Source: Zygnema cylindricum
Lineage: Eukaryota; Streptophyta; Zygnematophyceae; Zygnematales; Zygnemataceae
DNA: 64,000 nt
Assembly (NCBI GenBank): GCA_037447655.1
Contig: JBBHKE010002413.1
Coordinates: 62,001 to 126,000, forward strand
Reading direction: 5' to 3'
The position numbers and the translations under genes were made by a program. Positions 56,601 through 64,000 of the stretch are shown here, one piece after another; within the stretch, counting starts at the first letter, position 1; each line of letters opens with the position of its first letter. The notes under the pieces were generated by a model. The model did not search any database. It worked only from the letters and a program-made list of their open reading frames with translations, and was not told where the DNA came from.

Positions 56601-59600
56601 AGTGCCCATCAACACAATTCAAGACTGCTCTGCTTTTGAACCGAGTCTTGAAATGTTTATTCACCCGAAAAAAAAAAAACGTGCCCATCAAACAATGCAA
56701 TAAAGCTCTATTTTTGAATCAAGACTTCAAATTTTTATTCACGCAAAAAATGGAAAACCATTGTTGCAAAACATGCAGAGATTTTAAGCGAAATCGAATA
56801 TCTGTCCAATACAAACCATACATTATGTAGTCCACACCTAGCCTGAAAGAATCTGTAGACTAGCATTGCAACCAGACAAAAATTCGGCTCATTTAAAAAT
56901 GCTGACGAGGCATGTATGGCAAGCCATCATATATTGACAAGCCCTCATATATTGTCTATATATTGACAAAGAGACTCTGAATATAATGTTTACCTCTGGT
57001 CCATTTGCAAGAGAGTGCACTAAAATGTCAATGGTTCCATAATCTGCCTTGACCTGATCTGCCAGTTCCTGAATCAATGCAAACAAGTCAAGTCAGTATT
57101 AATAGTCAACAAGCAAAAAAGGATTGAAAAAAGAAAAAAAAATCGAGGATGGTTTTCTACCAGCTGCTTTTGTGCAACTCTAGAACGAAAACAAGAATTA
57201 GTCTGAAAGCAAATCAACAAGCAACAACGTCATAGACAGATATTACGAAAACTTGATATCCAAAAAAATTGACAACTCACTATACAAAGTGAATGGGTGA
57301 ATCATAAATAGCTTGGAAACTTCAAGAGCCAGAGAAATGGCATACAAAGTAGCTTCTAATTTAGTAAAATAATCGATAACTCCCAAGGAACAAAAAAACA
57401 AATACAAGACATGGATAAATATTTCTATCTACGGAGCTATGCTCACAATTGTCATCGATTGTCCGTCAAACAAATTCAAAACACTTTATACAACAATGTA
57501 CACATCTTGGAACAAGATACAATCTATTAGGCAGACAAGCCATGTAAAATTCAGGTTTGTGTAAAGCACGTGGTAAAGAAAATGATACATACCAGACTTT
57601 TTAAAGTAAATGCTCAAATGTGAAAAACCTATGATACATGAAATCCATTTCTATTAGGTCTAAGACCTTACATTTTCTAATACTCTCAAAGCACATACCA
57701 TTCAACAGGACTCAAAAGATTTTTACTCTACATGCTAAGAAATTCTGAATATAGAGGAACAGTCTAAAAAAAAAAAAAAAAAAAAACTCAAATTCTTCTC
57801 TCCAAATCACAACTTCTAGTGAAACATTCACTGTTCCAGTTTTAATTTTAACTTTTCCATGACCTATCCTGACAGTTTGATGTAAGCCAGAGTGAGTTTC
57901 TACCTGCACTGTCCAGCCAGAAGCACCTGCATAGCGTTTGTTGTTCTTTATCTGCAATCCCCAATTTGCACCTTCCCATTATTTCAAACTTTGAATTGTT
58001 TCAACTTTGCATTACTTCGACCTTTACCATTATTTTAACCTTTACCATTTTTATTCCAATTTTGCATTATTTCAAACTTCACCACTTTTAATTCAACTGT
58101 GGCGCTATTTCAGACTTTGGCAATATTTCAAACTTTGCCATTATTTAAATTTTGCCATTATTCCAAACTTTGCCGTTGTTTCAACCTTTGCCATTTAGTC
58201 AAACTTTCTCATTATTTCAAACTTTGCCATTATTTTGAATTTTGCCGTTATTATAGACTTTCGCATTATTTCGAACTTTGTGATTATTTCAAACCTTGCC
58301 ATGAGTTCGAACTTGGCCATTACTTTAAACTTGGCCATTATTTCAAACTTTGAAAATATCTCACACTTTTCCATTATTTTAATTTTGCCAGAAATTCAAA
58401 CTTTTCTATTACTTCAAACTCTGCCAAACTTCGCCATTATTTCAAACTTTGCCATTAATTTAACTTTACCAATATTTCAAAATTTGCCATTATTTCAAAC
58501 TATGCCATTACTCAAAACTTTTTCCAAGCAAGTCAGGCAACAGCAATGAATGTAGAGGAGTAAGCTTGACGTAAAATGGAACAACAGACAATAAGCAAAT
58601 AGAAAATTCAAAGAATATTTATCACGAATGCGTGACATGCTTGCTTAATGCAATCGAAACTGGGACAATTGTGACAATACCTCCTCAGGCACATCATCTG
58701 CAGTATCAAAAACAGCGTCCATTGGATACACTTTTGCAACTTCCAGCAAGGAACCATTCGCAAGCCTGCACATCAATTGAGAACAGGCTAGAAGTTACCA
58801 CAAACATAAAAAAAACGAACTTATGAACTTTACTCTCACCACAATTCTATCCTGAGCCTTGAGATGGCCCGAGTGCAATAGACATGGATTCAGGGAGCTT
58901 ACTTGCGAGACTCGTCAAACTTGCCACGTCGAAGACTTGTTTCAAAAATGTTCAGTGCCTGCATAGGTTTTAAAAAAATTCATAAATGCTAGTAGTGTTC
59001 TTCTTTGAAAGACGCAAGTGGGACGCAGGGCCCAAAGAATGAAACAGAACAACGACAACAACAACAACAACAACAACAACAGCAACCAACAACAACAACA
59101 TAACCAAGTTAAAGTTCATACTTATCTTCTTCCCAGAAGAACATACCCAAGTCAACCTAAAGCGCTTTCTAAATCCTTTCAAAATGTTAGAAATGCTCCA
59201 TGCAGTCTCGTTCAGACAGACAGTGTGACAAAGTGTAAAAACAAACATAGACCAATAAATGGTACATAGGCAATAAGATAACGCCTCAAAATTAATTCCA
59301 CTTCTTTTCTAATCTACAGGGAAAAGAATGATTCTTCAAAACATTATACTGGCAATCAAGCTTTCAACTCCAAATAATACAGGAGTGCTCCAGCAAAGCT
59401 GTAATCAAGTTCAGGCCGTACCGGAACCCAGGTTCCTAGAAGAATTTCTGCTCCAGCTTCAGCAAGGGCCTTAGTGATGGCCCAGCCAAAGCCCTGGTCG
59501 TCTGCAACTCCGGCAATGAAGGCGCGCTTCCCTGCAGGCCGGGCAAGCATGAATGGCATCAAGAACATAAGAGGTTAGCCTGGTTAGCTTGCCTGAGCCA

Positions 59601-60533
59601 ATGCAAGAGCATGCAAGTAATGCAAGGACTGCACCAATGCTTTGACTTTCACAGGAGTTTCTTCAACAGTGAGCCAAATATTTAATTTCTTGAGTTTAAA
59701 CATAACATAAGAGGTTATCCTGCCAAAGGCAATGCAGGTAAACATGTATTGCAAAGGCTGCGACAACTTTTAGACTTTCAAATGAGTTTATTCAGCAGCC
59801 ATGTCAATAAGTTGAGGCAAAAAAAAAAAACTTTTAAAAAAAGCCAGGAGATTCATAAACGATTTCCAAGATTCAGGAAAATGCAAGACTATACAATCCG
59901 TTAACTTCAAATATAACACAAGAAATAAATAAAAAATGGCCCGAATTTATTTTATTTCTTTTGAAACCAAAGATTAGATTGCTCCAAGAGGTAACCAAAG
60001 AACTCAGAAGCCATTGCAAAACACGGAAGATAAACGAAGGACTACATAACCCGTTATCTTAAAATAGAGGGGAAAAAAAAAACACAATGTGTTTTATTTC
60101 TTTACGTTCAAACATTACATTGCCCCAAGCAAATAGCAAAAAAAACCAAAAACCATTTCCAACGTGGAGGAAATTGCAGGACTATAAAACCCGTTATCTT
60201 CAAGTATTAAAAAAAAAAGATAAAAAAATGGTTTTATTTTTATCCACCTCTTAGATCAATAGGTAAACCACCGTATGAAGATGATCCATTTGTTGACGCA
60301 ACAACCTGTTGACTCTTGTATCGTCTACTGGTTGTTACTGGAACTGATGTCTTCAGGTTTGGAGAAGCTCCCAAAAATTGAGAACAGAGATTAGACACAT
60401 TGCTAGAATGTCTTTTCGAACAGGCGTAAAGAGTTTGCATTCCGAGGCTTGATGCCTTTGTCGTTTTTGCTGCAACTGAAGGGAAAGATACTGCAGGAAC
60501 CATGTGAGCTGCACCGGCGACCATGGCTGCCAT
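53668..60533 (-). CDS. MOD1: Plastid enoyl-ACP reductase (FabI/MOD1 type), 11 exons
   Basis: NADH-dependent enoyl-[acyl carrier protein] reductase, the last step of each fatty-acid elongation cycle in the plastid stroma. Exons: 60533-60248, 59531-59422, 58958-58903, 58765-58681, 57951-57904, 57068-56994, 56552-56441, 56187-56136, 55464-55355, 54843-54745, 53834-53668. They total 1200 nt, 399 residues plus stop, with every phase consistent. Residues 1 to about 85 are a Ser/Ala-rich transit peptide. The mature part starts at [20 protein letters not shown]. Landmarks: [20 protein letters not shown] (cofactor fold), [49 protein letters not shown], and the catalytic Tyr276-x7-Lys284 in [31 protein letters not shown] is next and [17 protein letters not shown] is near the end. 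Length and exon content fit plant MOD1. The junction of exons 10 and 11 gives [12 protein letters not shown], slightly unlike the usual ADEVG. The gene is divergent from the SMP-30 gene. Confidence 0.95.
57965..58520. repeat. Degenerate ~18-bp minisatellite in an ENR intron
   Basis: About 30 imperfect copies of ATTATTTCAAACTTTGCC fill most of the intron between exons 4 and 5 (58680-57952). The Phe/Leu-rich open frames across it are repeat products. Confidence 0.9.
59047..59102. repeat. (AAC)n microsatellite in an ENR intron
   Basis: About 18 AAC triplets with a few interruptions, between ENR exons 2 and 3. Confidence 0.9.
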
Positions 60534-61093
60534 TTTAACAACAAGAGCTAATACTTGCTGCAGGGAATACTTGTCTGAAGCTCCTACTTTGGCTAATCTT
60601 GGCTATAACTTTGCTAATACTTCGTGTAGTGTGATAGTCACTGCAGCAGCAACGTTCCAAGAATGTCTTTTTCAGTGCAGTGTGAACTGTCAACTTGTCA
60701 AGTCATTCAGAGTTTTTCGGCGAGATTTACCGTCGGGCCGGAATTAGGGCAAATTTCCACTGGAACGGAGAGCCCTCCGTTCCAAAAAGTTAACGGACAT
60801 GCGAGCACGGTTCCTCGCAAACAGAAATTCGACAGGTCGCAAGGTGACCAACAAAAGTTGAGCACGTGTAAGGCCGATGTCACACGCTGAAAAACTTAAG
60901 TTTTCGGAGGGTTGGAACTCATCACACGCTTGAACACAGCCAGCATCATCGGCCATGTCAGCCGCATTGCAACGGTCAGGGTGCATCGGACCGAGGCGCA
61001 TCGCCCGTCGGTACGACGATGCGATACGCATTACTAATCTGACGATGTGCGTTTCAAGTATCAGAGAAAATTCCACGTCAGCTCAAAGTCGAG

Positions 61094-61373
61094 TAAAGCC
61101 GAGCGATCAGCTTATCTCTCTGGTTTCCCCTTATGCCACCTCGGCGGGACCGACAGATTTGGGGGAAGGACACAATCTAAGATACTCCGCACTTAATTGT
61201 ACGACAAAATCTTGGATATCGAGGCGAGATACTGTACAGTACAGATGTTCTCGTCACCTTTTACATGCGCAATACTACAAACGTTCATATTTAAGCGTTC
61301 AGCGATAGCTCGCGCCAGCACGCAGGTTCAACAAGCGATCGTAGGAGCTGAAAAAGCTTCCCCGACCACTCCA
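61094..61373 (+). repeat. Direct repeat, copy 1
   Basis: TAAAGCCGAGCGATCAGC to CCGACCACTCCA, about 280 bp. It matches 61990-62256 in the same orientation at high identity. Copy 1 has an extra palindromic CTGTACAGTACAG near 61231-61243. Confidence 0.85.
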
Positions 61374-61869
61374 GACAAACTACTGTACTGTACAGTACTG
61401 TACCTTTTCGAGGTGGTTTACAATTAGTCAATTACACACATACAGGTCATTCCAGTTTCCAAAACGCAAATTTAAGGAATGACGGCAGACCATAGTTCAA
61501 AAGTTGGCGTTTTTATGGTAGGCCTTTGGTAGTCGCACAAAACTTGGCACAAAAATCACGCAGAGTAGGCACTGTATGTGTGTGCGTTGTGCACACTCTT
61601 GTAAGAACGTACGAAAATGACGTATGATCATAGTACAGCGCACGCCGCGGGACGAATTTTTTTAGCATAGTTCAAAAGTAGGCGATTTTTGGTAGGCCTT
61701 TTGTAGGCCGCCTTTAGCGTTAGTTGTGCTAAGGGCTTTCCATGTGATCTTCTTAGATCGCTACACCGTGAATCGCTATTAGCGTACATGACGCTAATTG
61801 GGGTACCCCTTTTTTTGAGGCAAATTCTCAAATAAAATAAAGTACGCTAAATGTTTTTGCACGTTGACG

Positions 61870-61989
61870 CAAATTGTACTCTACAAATTTGTGATTCCTT
61901 CGTACGGTTGCAATTTAGGCAGTACGGCGCTAAGTTTTACGGCAAAACGACAGGAAAAAACCCATACTTATGCACATGGGGACACACCC
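61870..61989. mobile_element. Fragment of an element B relative
   Basis: Inverted match to 12011-12140. Ends ACATGGGGACACACCC followed by TAA. Direct-repeat copy 1 has the uninterrupted TAAAGCCGAG at 61094. The other end of the fragment is lost. Confidence 0.65.
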
Positions 61990-62256
61990 TAAAGCCGAGC
62001 GATTAGCTTATCTCTCTGGTTTTCCCCTTATGCCACCTCAGCGGGACCAACAGATTTGGGGGAAGGACGCAATCTAAGATACTCCGCACTAAATTATACG
62101 ACCAAATCTTGGATATCGAGGGCGAGAGATAGTTATCGTCACCTTTTACATGCGCACTACTACAAACGTTCATATTTACGCGTCAGCGATAACTCGCGCC
62201 AACACGCAGGTTCAACAGCGATCGTAGGAGCTGAAAAAGCTTTTCCGACCACTCCA
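61990..62256 (+). repeat. Direct repeat, copy 2
   Basis: About 267 bp, matching 61094-61373. It begins at the TAA that follows the element B-like end. Confidence 0.85.
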
Positions 62257-62298
62257 TTGGTTAACAATTACAGTAGGGAATTGATCATGGCAGTGGCC

Positions 62299-62770
62299 AA
62301 AATATTGTTTCAACCGCTTAAACTTTTGCCGCGCTTGCGAACGTCGACCGTCATAATAAAATTAACAATTCACACGGCCGGCGAACGTTTACGGTAACAA
62401 ACATGCGACAACCACATGTAAATAAAAGCCACATGTAAATAAAAGTGTTGCAGACAGTCCTTTTTGTCGTTACGTGAGCTCCACGGTGTGAGCACGTTCA
62501 TATTACGTTAGCCGCAAGATTGAAATTTAATCGTTTAAGCGTTATACATTGAACTTAGACGCAAATTGAAACGAAACCTCATGAAATATGAACGTGCTTT
62601 CACCGTGGAGCTCGCGTAACGACAAAAAGTGACTGTCTGCAACACTTTTATTTACATGTGGTTGCCGCAGTTTTGTTACCGTAAATGTTCGCCGACCGTG
62701 TGAATTGCTAATTTTATCATGACGGTCGACGTTCGCAAGCGTAAAGTTTAAGCGGTTGAAACAATATTTT
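62299..62770. repeat. Foldback: ~200-bp inverted-repeat arms around an 80-bp loop
   Basis: Arms about 62299-62504 and 62584-62770, over 90% complementary by eye (for example AATATTGTTTCAACCGCTTA and its complement at the far end). The left arm has one extra tandem copy of ACATGTAAATAAAAG not present on the right. Confidence 0.88.
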
Positions 62771-63248
62771 GAAAGTCAAAACTATCCAACCGATTGACCG
62801 TCAACTTTACTAAGTAGTTTTAGTAACCGCAGACGCATGAGAATGTGCGTTCTAAAAAGGAAAAAAAACCAGGTCGTAAAAAATCCCCTTCCCACATATT
62901 CGTCCGACAGTCGCGTTTCGACCGTGTGAATGTACGATTTGTGTACGATTTGTCAGATTTTGTACGGAGACCTATATTAGTGTAAGCATGTTGGCGACCG
63001 ACATTTTTTTTTTCAAAGATCCAAATTACCATAACCAAACAATTAGGATGTATGATTTTTTCCAAAAATTTTAAATTCTTAAATAGCGTACACCACGGTA
63101 ATTATTATTATACGCTAATCAAACTCCCACGCTAATAACGATTGGCGGTGTAGTGTTTTAATTTTCGCAGTACTGCCTATTTTACTTTTAGTGCGTTAAA
63201 TATGAGCGCACGAAACTACACTTTTACTGAATTTCAGAATTTGCTCTC

Positions 63249-63469
63249 TACACCGCGAATCGTTATTAGCGTCAAGGTTTTTATCGCCACTTAAAACATC
63301 TTTTCTGCGTACACACGTGTCGGATTGTGGACCTGACGGTTTCGATTGAAAGGAAACATTCTCGGATTCCGATTGGCGGTCTCAAATCGAAAATCCAACA
63401 AGTGTGTACGGAGAAAAGATGTTTTAAGTGCCGAAAAAAACCTTGACGCTAATAACGATTCGCGGTGTA
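63249..63469. mobile_element. Foldback MITE with TA duplication
   Basis: CACCGCGAATCGTTATTAGCG at 63251 and its complement ending 63467. Arms of about 76 bp differ at roughly five positions. TA is at 63249-63250 and 63468-63469. It ends 144 bp before the start codon at 63614. Confidence 0.88.
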
Positions 63470-63613
63470 TTGTACTGTACTTGACTGCTACTAGCATTTT
63501 GGTAATGGTGGTGTGTCATATCCTGGCGCTTCAACGGCTACAGTATTGGCTACTGTTTTGAAGTTGTCCGCCATTTCTCCAGAAGTCCGGATACGCGGCC
63601 TCCTGTCCAGCTC

Positions 63614-63850
63614 ATGGCGAAAGTTGACGTGGCAGTATCATGTCGCGCGCTCCTGGGCGAGAGCCCCGTTTGCTTGCCATCTGGTGCCGTACACTTTGCT
63701 GACATCATGGGCCGCCGTGTTCACACCTTTCATGCTCCAACGGGCGCACAAACCTCTGTTGCTACAAACGGCTCCATGGTCGGCTGTGTGGTGCCCTGTT
63801 CTTCCGAAGCGCTAGGACTGCCACGTGTTGATCTCCTGGCTGGTTTGGAG
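63614..63850 (+). CDS. SMP-30/gluconolactonase/regucalcin-family protein, first exon (partial gene)
   Basis: Six-bladed beta-propeller family whose members are metal-dependent lactonases or calcium-binding proteins. The exon gives 79 codons from ATG 63614 to a GAG|GTAGGT donor at 63850. The opening block LLGESPVCLPSGAVHFADI matches the family start, with the Glu of GESP as a metal ligand, though the usual Trp of GESPVW is Cys. The blade ends VDLLAGLE, as expected for the LVAGLE segment. The remaining exons lie beyond the window. Cytosolic by default, since no targeting signal is evident. Confidence 0.8.
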
Positions 63851-64000
63851 GTAGGTAATTTGTTTTTTGAGAGTCTAATTTTTTTATTTGAATGCGATTC
63901 TGGTTAACAGGTGTTTGTAGAATTTCTGCAAGAGAGTTTGTTTTGACATGAATTGTATTGAAGAAGCATAAATTTTGTTTTGTTTTATTTCTGAAGAAGC
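63851..64000 (+). other. Intron of the SMP-30-family gene at the right edge
   Basis: T-rich sequence after the donor. A TTAACAG| site near 63910 is followed by a frame that soon stops, so I do not call an exon there. Confidence 0.5.

Larger units (their letters stand above)
61764..63150. mobile_element. Split TA-flanked MITE with insertions
   Basis: Left end CACCGTGAATCGCTATTAGCG at 61764 and right end CGCTAATAACGATTGGCGGTG to 63150, with TA on each side (61762-61763, 63151-63152). Left (to ~61855) and right (~63000 on) parts match the halves of the MITE at 8764-8980. About 1.1 kb of other sequence separates them. Confidence 0.6.
60534..63613. promoter_or_regulatory. Shared upstream interval of ENR and the SMP-30-family gene, filled with repeats
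   Basis: Divergent promoters must lie here, but I cannot point to core elements. It holds a 270-280-bp direct repeat (61094-61373 and 61990-62256), a split MITE, a large foldback and an intact MITE, annotated separately. A (TACTG)n-type palindromic run occurs at 61382-61402. Only 60534-61090 appears free of these repeats. Confidence 0.45.

Noticed and set aside
58007-58549. Overlapping Phe/Leu/Asn-rich open frames
   Set aside because: They are products of the 18-bp minisatellite in an ENR intron.

Overview
This is a gene-sparse, repeat-rich piece of a eukaryotic nuclear genome, most likely from a streptophyte (a charophyte alga or an early land plant). The evidence is GT-AG introns of about 100 to 2000 bases, a plant-type plastid enoyl-ACP reductase with a transit peptide, a plant-like mitochondrial Tim10, and plant-style Copia elements. 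The species cannot be fixed from the sequence. I assembled four complete gene models by hand, checking splice sites, intron phase and family motifs. A fifth gene runs off the right edge.

Layout. 1-1960: a possible unknown gene end on the plus strand and a 163-bp tandem duplication. 1963-8342 (minus): a 13-exon serine beta-lactamase-fold hydrolase with a hydrophobic C-terminal tail and a 19-nt microexon. 8760-13240: a TA-flanked MITE, then two tandem copies of a ~770-bp repeat, each interrupted at a different place by a DNA element flanked by TAA. 14773-20240: an old, broken Copia element (minus). 20526-21663: small hairpin repeats and a degenerate plastid-like tRNA-Cys. 21846-30280: a decayed minus-strand coding sequence split by a young Copia element (22746-29178) with exact target-site duplications. 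30426-35293: a third Copia element (minus), internally deleted and carrying a nested solo LTR. 35294-38266: an element with inverted ends wrapped around a ~2-kb minisatellite.

39093-43821 (minus): a four-exon type-II membrane glycosyltransferase of family GT8, with long homopurine/homopyrimidine tracts in every intron. 47583-49823 (minus): five-exon TIM10. 53668-60533 (minus): eleven-exon plastid enoyl-ACP reductase (FabI/MOD1 type). 63614 onward (plus): first coding exon of an SMP-30/regucalcin-family gene. The 3.1-kb interval between the last two divergent genes is packed with MITEs, a direct repeat and a large foldback.

The genes do not form a pathway. They are ordinary dispersed nuclear genes: lipid synthesis in the plastid, protein import in the mitochondrion, glycosylation in the secretory system, and two hydrolase-type proteins. 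The three Copia elements share an unusual primer-binding site directly after the LTR that matches the anticodon arm of initiator tRNA-Met, suggesting priming by a tRNA fragment. I found no convincing novel defence or biosynthetic system. The least explained items are the decayed coding sequence at 21846-30280, the satellite-filled element, and the architecture of the beta-lactamase-like gene.
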